From contig JAGTJW010000001.1 in NCBI GenBank assembly GCA_023657425.1, positions 744,001-808,000 on the forward strand: 64,000 bases of DNA. Direction: 5' to 3'. The translations under genes and the position numbers were made by a program. Every line of letters begins with the position of its first letter. Positions within the stretch are counted from its first letter, which is position 1. This document shows positions 7,381 through 18,475 of this stretch, piece by piece. The stretch comes from Ideonella sp. WA131b. GTDB lineage: Bacteria; Pseudomonadota; Gammaproteobacteria; Burkholderiales; Burkholderiaceae_C. Under the pieces are notes generated by a model that was not told where the DNA came from, searched no databases, and saw nothing but the letters and a program-made list of their open reading frames with translations.

Positions 7381-8985
7381 ATGAAACAAAAGGCCCCCCA
7401 CTTCGGTGCGATCGCCCGCATGGGCGTGCGCTCCCAGATCATTGCGCTGGTCACAGGCGCTCTCGTTGCCGTGGCCGCGGTCGCCAGCGTGGCGTACCTC
7501 GATGCCAAGTTGGCATTCGGCACGGCGCAGCAGGCTTTCGTGGCCAAGGACGTGACGGCCGACATCCTGCCGCCGCCCCTGTACCTGATCGAGCTGCGGC
7601 TGGTGCTGTCGCAGGCGGCGGAAGGCTCGCTGACACCCGCCAAGGCGCAAGACGAGTTCGGCCGGCTGCAGAAGGAATACCTCGCGCGGGTGACGCACTG
7701 GCAGGAAAACCCGCCCTACGGCCTTGAACGCGAACTGCTGGGTGCGCAGCACCAGGCCGGGCTGGACTTCCTGAAGTCGGCGGCCGGGGTGCTCGATGCC
7801 GTCAGCCGAGGCGCGGACCCGCAGGGCATCAAGACCGCGCTGGAGGGTGCGCACGAGGTCTACAGCCGGCACCGCGAGGGCGTCGACGCCACGGTGAAGT
7901 CGTCCCTGGCCTTCGCCGACCACGCCATGGCCGAGGCCGCCGACGTCAAGGCGACCACACCCTGGAAGATCGGCGGCGGGCTGCTCGTCGCCGGCCTGCT
8001 GCTCGCGGGCCTGGGGCTGACCGTCCTGCGCGCCATCTGGTCCAACCTGGGCGGCGAACCCCGGGACGCAGCCGCGGTGGCCATGGCGGTGGTCAGCGGC
8101 AATCTGTCGACGCCCATCGCCATGCTGCCCGGCGACCAGCACAGCCTCATGGCGCAGATGAAGACCATGCAGGACAGCCTGGCCGGGCTGGTCTCGCGGG
8201 TGCGGTGCAACGCCGAGAGCGTGGCCACCGCGAGCCAGCAGATTGCGCAAGGCAGCACCGATCTGTCGGCGCGCACGGAGCAACAGGCCTCGGCGCTGAA
8301 GCAGACGGCCGTGGCCATGGAGCAGCTCGGCGCCACCGTGAGCCAGAACGCGGACAACTCGCTGGAGGCCAACCAGCTGGCCCGCACCGCGTGCGAGCGC
8401 GCCGTCAAGGGTGGCAGCGTGGTCGCCGACGTGGTGGGCACGATGCGGGCGATCAACGAGTCTTCGGGGCGCATCAGCGACATCATTGCCGTCATCGATG
8501 GCATTGCCTTCCAGACCAACATCCTGGCCCTGAATGCGGCCGTGGAGGCGGCGCGTGCCGGTGAGCAGGGTCGGGGCTTCGCGGTGGTGGCCTCGGAGGT
8601 GCGCAGCCTGGCGCAGCGCAGCTCGACCGCGGCCAAGGAGATCAAGTCACTGATCACGGCCAGCGTGGAGCAGGCCGAGCGGGGCGCGGGCCTGGCCGAC
8701 CAGGCCGGCAACACCATGCAGGAGGTGGTGGAGGCGATCCGCAAGGTGACGGACATCATGGCCGAGATCAGCACGGCGAGTTCCGAGCAGCGCCTGGGCG
8801 TGGCCCAGGCCAACGGCGCCGTCAACGACATGGATGCCGCCACGGAGCGCAATGCGTCCCTGGCCGAAGAAAGTGCGACGGCGGCGCAGAGCCTGGCGGA
8901 TCAGGCGAGGGCGCTGGTTGGCACGGTGGCGGCTTTCCGCGTGGACAACGACCCGCGCGCACGGGCCGAGCCGGCTCTGTCGTAG
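7381..8985 (+). CDS. Methyl-accepting chemotaxis protein
   Basis: A transmembrane chemoreceptor of 534 residues that would relay a periplasmic signal to CheA/CheW. TM1 is at about 20-40, a helical periplasmic domain at about 41-190 (four-helix-bundle-like), TM2 at about 197-218 and a HAMP domain at about 218-270. The signalling domain has the almost invariant hairpin tip ([20 protein letters not shown], residues 375-394). There is no C-terminal pentapeptide for CheR/CheB docking. Its position beside the pilus cluster could mean it steers pilus-based movement, but no che genes are in the window. A single-gene unit with a possible sigma-28 promoter. Confidence 0.93.
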   Translation: MKQKAPHFGAIARMGVRSQIIALVTGALVAVAAVASVAYLDAKLAFGTAQQAFVAKDVTADILPPPLYLIELRLVLSQAAEGSLTPAKAQDEFGRLQKEYLARVTHWQENPPYGLERELLGAQHQAGLDFLKSAAGVLDAVSRGADPQGIKTALEGAHEVYSRHREGVDATVKSSLAFADHAMAEAADVKATTPWKIGGGLLVAGLLLAGLGLTVLRAIWSNLGGEPRDAAAVAMAVVSGNLSTPIAMLPGDQHSLMAQMKTMQDSLAGLVSRVRCNAESVATASQQIAQGSTDLSARTEQQASALKQTAVAMEQLGATVSQNADNSLEANQLARTACERAVKGGSVVADVVGTMRAINESSGRISDIIAVIDGIAFQTNILALNAAVEAARAGEQGRGFAVVASEVRSLAQRSSTAAKEIKSLITASVEQAERGAGLADQAGNTMQEVVEAIRKVTDIMAEISTASSEQRLGVAQANGAVNDMDAATERNASLAEESATAAQSLADQARALVGTVAAFRVDNDPRARAEPALS

Positions 8986-9022
8986 CCCCTGGCCCTTGCG
9001 GCCGGGTGCCGCAGGCGGCTGG

Positions 9023-9060
9023 AAAAAAACCGGGCACGCGGCCTCCCAGCCCCGTGCCCG
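9023..9060 (-). terminator. Rho-independent terminator (minus strand)
   Basis: On the minus strand an 8-bp perfect stem (9053-9060 with 9031-9038, CGGGCACG/CGTGCCCG) is followed directly by a run of seven T (9029-9023). It lies downstream of the metallohydrolase gene ending at 9200 and close to the end of the convergent chemoreceptor. Confidence 0.75.
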
Positions 9061-9133
9061 CCAAGCCCGCACGGGCCGTGCCCGGCCCCGCGTGATGACA
9101 GCGGGGACCAGTGTCGCGGCAGTGCGGCGGCGC

Positions 9134-9157
9134 GCCATCCACCGTTCGGTGGATGGC
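9134..9157. terminator. Strong stem-loop between convergent genes
   Basis: GCCATCCACC and GGTGGATGGC form a perfect 10-bp stem around a 4-base loop (9144-9147). It sits between the 3' ends of the chemoreceptor and the metallohydrolase. No T tract follows on either strand, so it may stabilise mRNA ends rather than terminate by itself. Confidence 0.5.
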
Positions 9158-9199
9158 ACAGCACGCCGAAACCCTGAGGGGCGCGCGGGCCGGTCTGTC

Positions 9200-10117
9200 T
9201 CAGCCGTCCAGCAGCGGCAGCACCTCGTGCCGCAGCGCACCGCGCGCCTGCTCGTAGCCCGGCAGCGCGGTCCGCACCACCGCCCAGAAGGCGGGGGAGT
9301 GGTTCATCTCGCGCAGGTGGGCCAGCTCGTGCGTGACCACGTAGTCGATGACGGGCATCGCGAAGTGCACGAGCCGCCAGTTCAGGCGGATGCGGCCGTC
9401 GGCACTGGCGCTGCCCCAGCGCGTGGCGGCCGAGCTGAGCGACAGCCGGGTCATGCGCACACCCAACCGCTCGGCGAACACGGCGCAGCGCTCCTCGAAG
9501 ATGCGCCGCGCCTGGCGCTGCAGCCAGCTCTGAACGAGGTCGCGGACCTGCCCGGGCGCCGCGTGCTGCGGCAGGCCCAGGTGCAGCGTCAGGCGCGGCA
9601 CGCCCGGCAGGGTGGCGGCGTCGGTGTGCAGCACGGCACCGGCCACGCGCGGGTCGAGCACCAGGATCACCGACTCGCCCAGAAAGGGCAGCTGCCCGCC
9701 CTCGCGCCACTCGACGCGGTGGGCCCGCACGCGCGCGGCGCGCTCGCGCTGCTCCTGCAGCTTGCGCAGGATCCAGGCCGCCTTCTCGCGCAGCGCCGAC
9801 TCGATCTCGGCCTGGCCCAGCCAGCGCGGCGCGCTGACGCTCAGCCCCTCGGACCCGACGACGAAGCCGATGCTGCGGCGGCGCGAACGCCGCAGCTCGT
9901 AGGCCACGCGGTGGCCGGCGAGCAGGGCCTCGCGGTGGGCCCGCGGGTGCGGGTAGGCCGGGGCCTGGGCGGGTGCCAGCGGCGGGGGCGCGGGCCGCGG
10001 ACGTTCGGGGTGGCTCGGGGTGCTCTGGGGCGCAACGGCGGGCGGCGGGGCCTCGCCGAAGAGCGAAAGCTGCTCGGGCGGGGCGTGCGCTGCAGGGGTG
10101 GCCGGGCCACGGGGCAT
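9200..10117 (-). CDS. YgjP/SprT-like M48-type metallohydrolase
   Basis: A 305-residue putative zinc metallopeptidase of the YgjP (DUF45) family. The zinc-binding motif HELAH is at 263-267, with a downstream HSPAFW segment that supplies the third ligand in this family. The N-terminal 65 residues are Pro/Ala-rich and look disordered. Residues 80-130 contain the family's RRSRRRSIGFVV and WILRKL segments. The ATG at 10117 follows the acyltransferase stop closely on the same strand. The gene cluster glyQ-glyS-gmhB-plsC-ygjP is, to my knowledge, common in Burkholderiales. The substrate is unknown. Confidence 0.85.
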   Translation of the reverse strand: MPRGPATPAAHAPPEQLSLFGEAPPPAVAPQSTPSHPERPRPAPPPLAPAQAPAYPHPRAHREALLAGHRVAYELRRSRRRSIGFVVGSEGLSVSAPRWLGQAEIESALREKAAWILRKLQEQRERAARVRAHRVEWREGGQLPFLGESVILVLDPRVAGAVLHTDAATLPGVPRLTLHLGLPQHAAPGQVRDLVQSWLQRQARRIFEERCAVFAERLGVRMTRLSLSSAATRWGSASADGRIRLNWRLVHFAMPVIDYVVTHELAHLREMNHSPAFWAVVRTALPGYEQARGALRHEVLPLLDG

Positions 10118-10128
10118 GGCCGCGGATT

Positions 10129-10903
10129 CTAGGTTCGGTCCGATTTCACGGACATGGCGTACGCCTCGGGGTCGAGCCGGCGCATCTCGGCCTCGATCCA
10201 GGCCTCGACCTCGCGCATCAGCTCCTCGGGCTCGCGGCCGGCGCTGTCGATGGGTCGGCCGATCGACACGTCGACCACGCCCGGCCGCAACAGGAAGCTC
10301 TTGCGTGGCCAGCAGCGCGCGCTGGTGGCTGCGATGGGGACGATGGGCACGCCGGTGGCAATGGCCAGCCTCGACGCGCCCGCCTTGTAGACGCCCTGGC
10401 TGGCCGCGCTCGCTGCGCGTGCCCTCGGGGAACATGATGACCCAGATGCCTTCGGCCGCCAGCCGCCGGCCCTGCTCGGCCACCTTGTTCCAGGCCTCGG
10501 CACGCCTGCTGCGGTCGATGTGGATCATGTCGAGCCGGCCCATGGCCCAGCCGAAGAAGGGCACGTAGAGCAGCTCGCGCTTGAACACGTAGGCCAGCGG
10601 GTGCGGCATCAGCGTGGGGTAGAAGAAGGTCTCCCAGGTGCTCTGGTGCTTGGAGGCCAGCACCACCGCGCGGCGGTGCTCGGCCGCGGTGGGCAGGTGC
10701 TCCAGGCCCTGCACGCGGACACGGATGCCGCAGATCACACGCGCGCCCCAGATCGCCATGCGCAGCCACTGCATCGTGATCCAGTACAGGCGCTCGCCGC
10801 GCAGGAAGATCGACATCAGCAGCGACAGGATGGCCCAGGGCACCACGGTGGCGGCCATCCAGGCGATGAACAGCAGCGAACGCAGGGCCCAGAGCAGCTT
10901 CAT
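10129..10903 (-). pseudogene. plsC: 1-acyl-sn-glycerol-3-phosphate acyltransferase, frameshifted
   Basis: PlsC-type acyltransferase making phosphatidic acid at the inner membrane. Reading from ATG 10903, an N-terminal membrane helix is followed by the catalytic block HQSTWE (HX4D/E motif) and the acyl-acceptor motif FPEGTRSERG. At about 10400-10405 the frame is lost. The rest, beginning SQGVYKAG and continuing LAIATGVPIVPIA to SVKSDRT, lies in another frame ending at TAG 10129. One extra base restores the family spacing EGTRxxxGxxGxYK, so the lesion looks like a single-base insertion in GGCCAGCC. The total length (775 bases) is one more than a multiple of three. Either a sequencing error or a true pseudogene. 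Confidence 0.8.
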
Positions 10904-10919
10904 GCGGCGGCAGCGGTGC

Positions 10920-11519
10920 TCAGGCGCCTGGCGCAGCGACGGCAGCGTCGGGCGCATGGTCGCGGTGCAGCAGGTGGTCGACAAAGGCATCGAGGCTGGC
11001 GTGCACGCGCGAGCCCGGCACCTGCGCCTGCAGGCTGTGCAGCGCCTCGGGCAGCAGGCCGGCGGCGCGGCCGCTGCGCACCAGGTGGGGCTCGCAGCCG
11101 GCATCGGCGGCGGCGACGAGATCGCGGGCGGTGTCGCCGACCATCGGCACCTGGGCCAGGCCGACGCCGTAGCGGCGGCCGATCTCCAGCGGCATGCCCG
11201 GCCTGGGCTTGCGGCAGGCGCAGTCGTCCTCGGGCGTGTGCGGGCACAGGAAGATCGCGTCGAGCCGGCCGCCCGCACGCTGCAGCAGGCGGTTCATGTG
11301 GGCGTGCACGGCGTTGACGGCACTCATGTCGATCATGCCGCGGCCGATGCCGCTCTGGTTGGTGGCCACCACCACGTGCCAGCCGGCGTGGTTGAGCCGC
11401 GCCACGGCCTCCAGGGCCCCGGGCACGGGCACCCACTCCTCGGGCGCCGTGACGTGGCCCTCGCGGAACTGGTTGAGGATGCCGTCGCGGCCCAGGATCA
11501 CGAGCTTGAGGCTGTGCAT
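10920..11519 (-). CDS. gmhB: D-glycero-beta-D-manno-heptose-1,7-bisphosphate 7-phosphatase-like HAD protein
   Basis: HAD-superfamily phosphatase of ADP-heptose synthesis for lipopolysaccharide core; 199 residues. Recognisable are the substrate-loop segment NQSGIGRG, the zinc-binding CPHTPEDDCACRKPRPG (C-x-H and C-x-C) and motif IV VGDTARDL. Motif I reads VILGRDGIL: the first aspartate of the canonical DRDG, the catalytic nucleophile, is glycine (Gly10), while the acid/base aspartate (Asp12) is kept. This could be a lineage variant, an error or an inactive enzyme. It sits 11 bases after glyS and 16 bases before the acyltransferase start, as one transcription unit. Confidence 0.85.
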   Translation of the reverse strand: MHSLKLVILGRDGILNQFREGHVTAPEEWVPVPGALEAVARLNHAGWHVVVATNQSGIGRGMIDMSAVNAVHAHMNRLLQRAGGRLDAIFLCPHTPEDDCACRKPRPGMPLEIGRRYGVGLAQVPMVGDTARDLVAAADAGCEPHLVRSGRAAGLLPEALHSLQAQVPGSRVHASLDAFVDHLLHRDHAPDAAVAAPGA

Positions 11520-11530
11520 GGCGCGGGCTC

Positions 11531-13639
11531 CTAGGCCGCGAGGCGCGAGAGATCGGCCACGCGGTTCATCGCGCGCTGCAGCCTGCCCAGCAGGGCCAGG
11601 CGGTTGGCGCGCAGCGCGGCGTCGTCGGCGTTCACCATCACGGCGTCGAAGAAGGTGTCGACCGGCGCCTTGAGCTGCGCCAGGGCCTGCAGGCTGGCGG
11701 TGTAGTCGCCGCGCTCGAAGGCGGCGTCGGCCTGCGGCGCCACCGTGCGCAGCGCCGCGGCCAGGGCCTGTTCGGCGCTCTCGCGCAGCAGCGCAGCATC
11801 CACGACATCGGGCACGGCGCCCTCGGCCTTCTTGAGGATGTTGCCCACGCGCTTGTTGGCCGCGGCCAGCGCGGCGGCCTCGGGCAGGGCGGCGAAGGCG
11901 CGGACGGCGGCGAGGCGGCGCGGGATGTCGCCCCAGCGCGCGGGCTGCAGCGCCAGAACGGCGTCGACCTCCTGCGCGCTGGTGCCCTGCTCGCGCAGCA
12001 GGCCGACGAGGCGGTCGATGATGAAGTTCAGCAACTCGTCGCGCGCCGACGTCTGTGCCAGGGGGAAGGCGGCGAAGGCGGTCTTGAGCAGCGCGGGCAC
12101 GGCCAGAGGCAGGTCGCGCTCGATGAGCATGCGGATCACGCCCAGCGCATGGCGGCGCAGCGCGAACGGATCCTTGTCGCCCGTGGGCCGTTCGCCGATG
12201 GCGAACAGGCCCACCAGCGTCTCGAGCTTGTCGGCCAGCGCGACGACCACGCCCGCCTCGCCCCGCGGCAGGGCGTCGCCCGCGAAGCGCGGCTTGTAGT
12301 GGTCCTCGATCGCGAAGGCGACGGCCTCGGACTCGCCGTCGTGGCGCGCGTAGTAGCCGCCCATGATGCCCTGCAGCTCAGGGAACTCGCCCACCATGTC
12401 GGTGAGCAGGTCGGCCTTGGCCAGCAGCGCGGCGCGGTCGGCCTGCGCGGCCAGGGCCTGGCCGCCGAGCTGCGCACCGAGGCCGCGCGCGATCGAGCGC
12501 ACGCGCTCCACCCGCTCGCCCTGGCTGCCCAGCTTGCCGTGGTACACCACCTGGGCCAGTTGCGGCACGCGGCTGGCGAGGGTGCGCTTGCGGTCCTGGT
12601 CGAAGAAGAACTTGGCGTCGGCCAGCCGCGGCTTGACGACGCGCTCGTTGCCCTGCACCACCCGGCTGGTGTCGGCCGGGCGGATGTTGCTCACCACCAG
12701 GAAGCGGTTGGTGAGCCGGCCGGCCTCGTCGAGCAGCGGGAAGTACTTCTGGTTGGCCTTCATCGTGAGGATGAGGCACTCGGGCGGCACGGCCAGGAAC
12801 TCGGCCGGGAATTCGCACACCAGCACGCTCGGCCGCTCCACCAGCGCCGTGACCTCGTCGAGCAGCGCCTCGTCGTCCACGGGCTGGGCGCGGTGCAGCG
12901 CGGCGGCTTGCTGGAGCTGGCGTTCGATCTCGGCGCGGCGCTGGGCGAAGCCGGCGATCACCGCGCCCTGCTCGGCGAGCTGGCGCTCGTAGTGGTCGGC
13001 ATCCTGCAGCACGATGGGGTCGACCAGGGCCTCGAACCGGTGGCCGTGGGTCTGGCGGCCGGCCTGCAGGCCCAGGGCCTGCACGGGCACGACGTCGGCC
13101 CCATGCAGCGCCACCAGGCCGTGGGCCGGGCGTACGAAGTGCACGCTGGTCCAGCCGTCGGCCCGCTGGTACTGCATGAGCTTGGGAATGGGCAGCCGGG
13201 CGATGGCCTCGTCGAGCGCCGCCTGCAGCCCGGCGGCCAGCGTGGCGCCGGGCACGGTGCTGTCGAGGAACAGCGCCTCGGCCTTGCCGTCGCTGGCGCG
13301 GCGCAGCGCCGGCACGGCGCTGGCGTCGGCGCCCAGCGCGGCCAGCTTCTTGAGCAAGGCGGGCGTGGGCGAGCCGTCGGCGGCCAGCGCCACGGCCACG
13401 GGCATCAGCTTGACCGACTGCGCGCGCGCGCTCGCCACCGCGTGCACGGCGCTGATGTGCGCGGCCAGTCGGCGCGGGCTGGCGAAGACGTTCAGTGCGG
13501 CGTGCTCGCCGGCCAGGCCCGCGGCCTTCAGGCCCGCCAGCAGCGCGGCACCGAAGGCCGCGCCGAGCTTCTTCAAGGCCTTGGGAGGCAGCTCCTCGAC
13601 AAAGAGTTCGACGAGCAGGTTCTTCGTGGTGCCCGCCAT
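11531..13639 (-). CDS. glyS: Glycine--tRNA ligase beta subunit
   Basis: Beta subunit of the bacterial alpha2beta2 glycyl-tRNA synthetase, which charges tRNA-Gly in the cytoplasm. At 702 residues it has the usual length. The N-terminus LLVELFVEELPPKAL and the later segments ECLILTMKANQKYFPL and GLFAIGERPTGDKDPFALRR are characteristic. The C-terminal part is the anticodon-binding (DALR-like) region. It begins 2 bases after the end of glyQ, so the two subunits are co-transcribed and probably translationally coupled. Confidence 0.97.
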   Translation of the reverse strand: MAGTTKNLLVELFVEELPPKALKKLGAAFGAALLAGLKAAGLAGEHAALNVFASPRRLAAHISAVHAVASARAQSVKLMPVAVALAADGSPTPALLKKLAALGADASAVPALRRASDGKAEALFLDSTVPGATLAAGLQAALDEAIARLPIPKLMQYQRADGWTSVHFVRPAHGLVALHGADVVPVQALGLQAGRQTHGHRFEALVDPIVLQDADHYERQLAEQGAVIAGFAQRRAEIERQLQQAAALHRAQPVDDEALLDEVTALVERPSVLVCEFPAEFLAVPPECLILTMKANQKYFPLLDEAGRLTNRFLVVSNIRPADTSRVVQGNERVVKPRLADAKFFFDQDRKRTLASRVPQLAQVVYHGKLGSQGERVERVRSIARGLGAQLGGQALAAQADRAALLAKADLLTDMVGEFPELQGIMGGYYARHDGESEAVAFAIEDHYKPRFAGDALPRGEAGVVVALADKLETLVGLFAIGERPTGDKDPFALRRHALGVIRMLIERDLPLAVPALLKTAFAAFPLAQTSARDELLNFIIDRLVGLLREQGTSAQEVDAVLALQPARWGDIPRRLAAVRAFAALPEAAALAAANKRVGNILKKAEGAVPDVVDAALLRESAEQALAAALRTVAPQADAAFERGDYTASLQALAQLKAPVDTFFDAVMVNADDAALRANRLALLGRLQRAMNRVADLSRLAA

Positions 13640-13641
13640 GC

Positions 13642-14574
<933 letters not shown>

Positions 14575-14628
14575 CGGGGACAAGGCCGGTGTCAGGCGCG
14601 GCTCGGCAGTTTACGGGCGGCGGACGTG

Positions 14629-14656
14629 AAAACGCCGAAGCGGTGAGGCTCCGGCG
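14629..14656 (-). terminator. Rho-independent terminator of the ribosomal alpha operon
   Basis: On the minus strand a 9-bp stem with one mismatch (14656-14648 with 14641-14633), a 6-base loop, then TTTT. It lies 40 bases after the rplQ stop and before glyQ, so it closes the S13-S11-S4-alpha-L17 operon. Confidence 0.7.
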
Positions 14657-14695
14657 TGCGGCGGCAAGCGGGTGGCGCCACCGGGGCGCGGGCCC

Positions 14696-15094
14696 TCACT
14701 CAGCGGCTTCGGCTGTGCCTTCGGCGGCCACCGGCTCGGGGCGGTCCACGAGCTCGACGAAGGCCATGGGTGCGTTGTCACCGACGCGGAACCCCATCTT
14801 CAGGATGCGCGTGTAGCCACCCGGGCGCGCCTTGTAGCGCGGACCGAGCTCGTTGAACAGCTTGCTCACCACGTCGCGGTCGCGCGTGCGGTTGAAGGCC
14901 AGGCGGCGGTTGGCCAGCGTGGCGTCCTTGCCCAGCGTGATGAGCGGCTCCACCACGGCCCGCAGCTCCTTGGCCTTGGGCAGCGTGGTCTTGATGGCCT
15001 CATGCTTGATCAGTGAGTTGGCCATGTTGCGGAGCATGGCCAGGCGGTGCGAGGTGGTGCGGTTGAGCTTGCGGGGGCCGTTGCGGTGGCGCAT
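14696..15094 (-). CDS. rplQ: 50S ribosomal protein L17
   Basis: Large-subunit protein L17, 132 residues, of the usual length for this order. The N-terminus [17 protein letters not shown] and the segment [18 protein letters not shown] are diagnostic. Last gene of the alpha operon; an intergenic palindromic repeat separates it from rpoA, and a terminator follows. Confidence 0.98.
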   Translation of the reverse strand: MRHRNGPRKLNRTTSHRLAMLRNMANSLIKHEAIKTTLPKAKELRAVVEPLITLGKDATLANRRLAFNRTRDRDVVSKLFNELGPRYKARPGGYTRILKMGFRVGDNAPMAFVELVDRPEPVAAEGTAEAAE

Positions 15095-15179
15095 GGTGCG
15101 TTCCTTTCCTTATGAATTGCCCACGGCCGGATCAGGTACCGCGGGGTGCACGTTGCTCTTGGCCAAGCGAACGCCGGGA

Positions 15180-15244
15180 ATCCGGCTTCGCCGGGCCCTC
15201 GGCGTTGCCCCCTTGAGGGGGGGCGGCCGAAGGCCGTAGGGGGT
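15180..15244. repeat. Dispersed palindromic intergenic repeat, copy A
   Basis: In the rplQ-rpoA spacer: CCGGCTTCGCCGG, then CCCCCTTGAGGGGG and CGGCCGAAGGCCG, three short palindromes in a row. The same layout occurs before rplL's end (43957-44020), with a run of near-identical sequence (ATCCGGCTTYGCCGGGCC and GCCCCCTTGAGGGGG). Variants lie at 28424-28460 and 54029-54102. Confidence 0.75.
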
Positions 15245-15252
15245 GGGCCGAT

Positions 15253-16254
15253 TCAGCGCTTGTCCAGGCCCTGCGGGGGCCAGTTCTCCAGGCGCGCGCC
15301 AAGCGTGAGCCCGCGCGAGGCCAGCACTTCCTTGATCTCGTTGAGGCTCTTGCGGCCCAGGTTCGGCGTCTTCAGCAGCTCGGTCTCGGTGCGCTGGATC
15401 AGGTCGCCGATGTAGTAGATGTTCTCGGCCTTCAGGCAGTTGGCCGAGCGCACGGTGAGCTCGAGCTCGTCAACCGGGCGCAGCAGGATCGGGTCGATAT
15501 TGGCGCCACCGGATTTGTCACGCTGCACGGCACCCAGGGTGTCGCCGATGCTGGTGCCCGGGTCGATCTGCGCAAAGAAGGCGAGCTGCTCGACGAGGAT
15601 GCGCGCGCTCTGGCGGATGGCCTCCTCGGGGGCGATGGCGCCGTTGGTCTCGATCTCCATCACCAGCTTGTCGAGGTCGGTGCGCTGCTCGACGCGAGCG
15701 TTCTCGACGGCGTAGCTCACGCGCTTGACGGGCGAGAACGAGGCGTCCAGCACGATGCGGCCGATGCCCTTGGTGGGCTCGTCGCCGTAACGGCGCAGGT
15801 TGCCCGGCACGTAGCCCCGGCCCTTTTCGACCTTGATCTGCATGTCGAGCTTGCCGCCCTGGCTCAGGTGGGCGATGGCGTGCTCGGGGTTGATGATCTC
15901 CACGTCGTGGGGCGTCTGGATGTCGCCGGCCGTCACCGGGCCCTCGCCTTCCTTGCGCAGCACCAGCGTCACTTCGTCGCGGTTGTGCAGGCGGAAGACC
16001 ACGCCCTTGAGGTTGAGCATGATGTGGACGACGTCTTCCTGCACGCCGTCGATCGCCGAGTACTCGTGCAACACGCCGGCAATGGTCACCTCGGTCGGCG
16101 CGTAGCCCACCATCGACGACAGCAGCACGCGGCGCAGTGCGTTGCCGAGGGTGTGGCCGTAGCCGCGCTCGAAGGGCTCGAGTGTTGCCTTGGCGCGATG
16201 GCCGCCGAGCGGCTCGACCTGGATGGCCTTGGGCTTCAGAAGGGTGGTTTGCAT
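15253..16254 (-). CDS. rpoA: DNA-directed RNA polymerase alpha subunit
   Basis: Alpha subunit of RNA polymerase, 333 residues. The N-terminal assembly domain (about 1-235) contains [24 protein letters not shown]. The C-terminal domain (about 250-325) contains [22 protein letters not shown] and [19 protein letters not shown], the surface that binds UP elements and activators. It lies downstream of rpsD with a structured spacer. Confidence 0.99.
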   Translation of the reverse strand: MQTTLLKPKAIQVEPLGGHRAKATLEPFERGYGHTLGNALRRVLLSSMVGYAPTEVTIAGVLHEYSAIDGVQEDVVHIMLNLKGVVFRLHNRDEVTLVLRKEGEGPVTAGDIQTPHDVEIINPEHAIAHLSQGGKLDMQIKVEKGRGYVPGNLRRYGDEPTKGIGRIVLDASFSPVKRVSYAVENARVEQRTDLDKLVMEIETNGAIAPEEAIRQSARILVEQLAFFAQIDPGTSIGDTLGAVQRDKSGGANIDPILLRPVDELELTVRSANCLKAENIYYIGDLIQRTETELLKTPNLGRKSLNEIKEVLASRGLTLGARLENWPPQGLDKR

Positions 16255-16335
16255 GAGCTCTGTAGTGTTCCTGTCAAGACCCTCGGCTCGTTACACCGAT
16301 AAGGCTGTAGGACCGCGCCGGGCGGGGTGTGGGCC

Positions 16336-16410
16336 GCTTCGCGCCCGGCGCGCGAAGCACGGCGGGACCGTCGCACCCCGAGGCGGCAAGCCCGCGGAGC
16401 GCACGGTCCC
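16336..16410. other. Two stem-loops in the rpsD-rpoA spacer
   Basis: GCTTCGCGC/GCGCGAAGC (16336-16344 and 16350-16358, 5-base loop) is a perfect 9-bp stem. GGGACCGT/ACGGTCCC (16364-16371 and 16403-16410) is a perfect 8-bp stem with a long loop. They may tune rpoA expression relative to rpsD or mark a processing site; no T tract is seen. Confidence 0.45.
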
Positions 16411-16418
16411 AGACGGGG

Positions 16419-17042
<624 letters not shown>

Positions 17043-17270
17043 TTGCGGGTCCTCTTGGTTCGAATCTGACGCGGCAGCTCGCCGGCCTCGCGGCCGGCGG
17101 CCCGCGCGAGTCGGCGGCACGGAGGGCACGCCGACGGTGGGCTTGGTGGTGAACGGCGAAGGGCGAACCCTTCAGAGTAGCCACCGGCTTGCACCCGCTG
17201 TTGTCAGCGGACTGTGCTCACCGGCGCGGGAAACCTTCTATTGTACGGCGTCGGACAGGCCGAAGCCGGG

Positions 17271-17675
17271 TCAGATCCTGCGGCGCTTCTGGGGGCGGCA
17301 GCCGTTGTGCGGGATCGGCGTCACATCGCTGATGCTGTTGATGCGGATGCCCAGCGAGGCCAGCGCGCGCACGCTGCTCTCGCGGCCGGGACCGGGGCCC
17401 TTGATGCGCACGTCGAGGTTCTTGATGCCCTGTTCCTGCGCGGCGCGGCCGGCCACCTCGGCCGCCACCTGGGCTGCGAACGGGGTGCTCTTGCGCGAGC
17501 CCTTGAAGCCCTGGCCACCGCTGGAGGCCCAGGCGAGCGCGCCACCCTGGCGGTCGGTGATCGTGATGATCGTGTTGTTGAACGACGCATGCACGTGCGC
17601 GATGCCGTCCGCGACGTTCTTGCGGATCTTCTTGCTCACGCGGCGCGCGGCGGTGTTGACGGGTGCCTTGGCCAT
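17271..17675 (-). CDS. rpsK: 30S ribosomal protein S11
   Basis: Platform protein S11, 134 residues. The segments [32 protein letters not shown] and the C-terminal [14 protein letters not shown] are typical. It follows rpsM by about 50 bases in the alpha operon. Confidence 0.99.
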   Translation of the reverse strand: MAKAPVNTAARRVSKKIRKNVADGIAHVHASFNNTIITITDRQGGALAWASSGGQGFKGSRKSTPFAAQVAAEVAGRAAQEQGIKNLDVRIKGPGPGRESSVRALASLGIRINSISDVTPIPHNGCRPQKRRRI

Positions 17676-17726
17676 GTTCTCGACTCTTTCAGTGTGCGGT
17701 TGCGCAGGCGTTGTGGATCGCGGCGA

Positions 17727-18092
17727 TCACTTCTTCAGCGCAGCGGCACTCTTCTTCGGGCCCTTGCGGGTGCGGGCGTTGGTGCGCGTGCGCTGGCCGC
17801 GCACGGGCAGGCCGCGGCGGTGACGGAAGCCGCGGTAGCAGCCCAGGTCCATCAGGCGCTTGATGCTGATCGACAGCTCGCGGCGCAGATCGCCTTCGAT
17901 CGTGATCTTGCCGATCTCGTCGCGGATCTTCTCCAGATCGGCGTCGGTCAGATCCTTGATCTTCTTGCTGTACGGGATGCCGACGTTGTCGCAGATCTTC
18001 TGCGCCGTCGTGCGGCCGATGCCGTAGATCGACGTGAGGCCGATCTCGGTGTGCTTGTGCGGGGGGATGTTGATGCCGGCGATGCGTGCCAT
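17727..18092 (-). CDS. rpsM: 30S ribosomal protein S13
   Basis: Head protein S13, 121 residues, contacting the large subunit and P-site tRNA. The N-terminus [18 protein letters not shown] and the basic tail [16 protein letters not shown] are diagnostic. It follows rpmJ by 15 bases. Confidence 0.99.
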   Translation of the reverse strand: MARIAGINIPPHKHTEIGLTSIYGIGRTTAQKICDNVGIPYSKKIKDLTDADLEKIRDEIGKITIEGDLRRELSISIKRLMDLGCYRGFRHRRGLPVRGQRTRTNARTRKGPKKSAAALKK

Positions 18093-18107
18093 GTCGTTTC
18101 CTCTCGA

Positions 18108-18221
18108 TCAACCCTGGCGCTGCTTGTGGCGCGGGTCGGTACAGATCACGCGCACCACACCCTTGCGGCGGATGATCTTGCAATTGCGGCACATCTTCTT
18201 GACGGAAGCGGCGACTTTCAT
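18108..18221 (-). CDS. rpmJ: 50S ribosomal protein L36
   Basis: A 37-residue large-subunit protein. It is the zinc-binding (C+) form, with the C-C-C-H set Cys11, Cys14, Cys27 and His33. The reading frame starts [15 protein letters not shown] and ends DPRHKQRQG. It lies between infA and rpsM in the standard position. Confidence 0.97.
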   Translation of the reverse strand: MKVAASVKKMCRNCKIIRRKGVVRVICTDPRHKQRQG

Positions 18222-18254
18222 GGTCTTCTCCTAGGCCCGATCTTGCGATTCGGT

Positions 18255-18473
18255 TTACTTGGCCCGGAACACGATGCGTGCCCGGGTCAGGTCGTACGGC
18301 GTCAGCTCGACGGTGACCTTGTCACCGGGCAGGATGCGGATGTAGTGCATGCGCATCTTGCCGCTGATGTGCCCCAGCACCACGTGGCCGTTCTCGAGCT
18401 TCACGCGGAAGGTGGCGTTGGGGAGGTTTTCCAGGATCTCCCCCTGCATCTGGATGACGTCGTCCTTGGCCAT
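18255..18473 (-). CDS. infA: Translation initiation factor IF-1
   Basis: IF-1, a 72-residue OB-fold protein that occupies the A site during initiation. The sequence [19 protein letters not shown] at the start and [18 protein letters not shown] in the middle are diagnostic. It follows secY by 2 bases and precedes rpmJ, the usual secY-infA-rpmJ-rpsM order in betaproteobacteria. Confidence 0.98.
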   Translation of the reverse strand: MAKDDVIQMQGEILENLPNATFRVKLENGHVVLGHISGKMRMHYIRILPGDKVTVELTPYDLTRARIVFRAK

Positions 18474-18475
18474 GT

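Noticed and set aside
9200..11278. A single 692-codon minus-strand frame
   Set aside because: It fuses the gmhB shadow, the first part of plsC after its frameshift and the metallohydrolase; the real genes have their own starts and stops.
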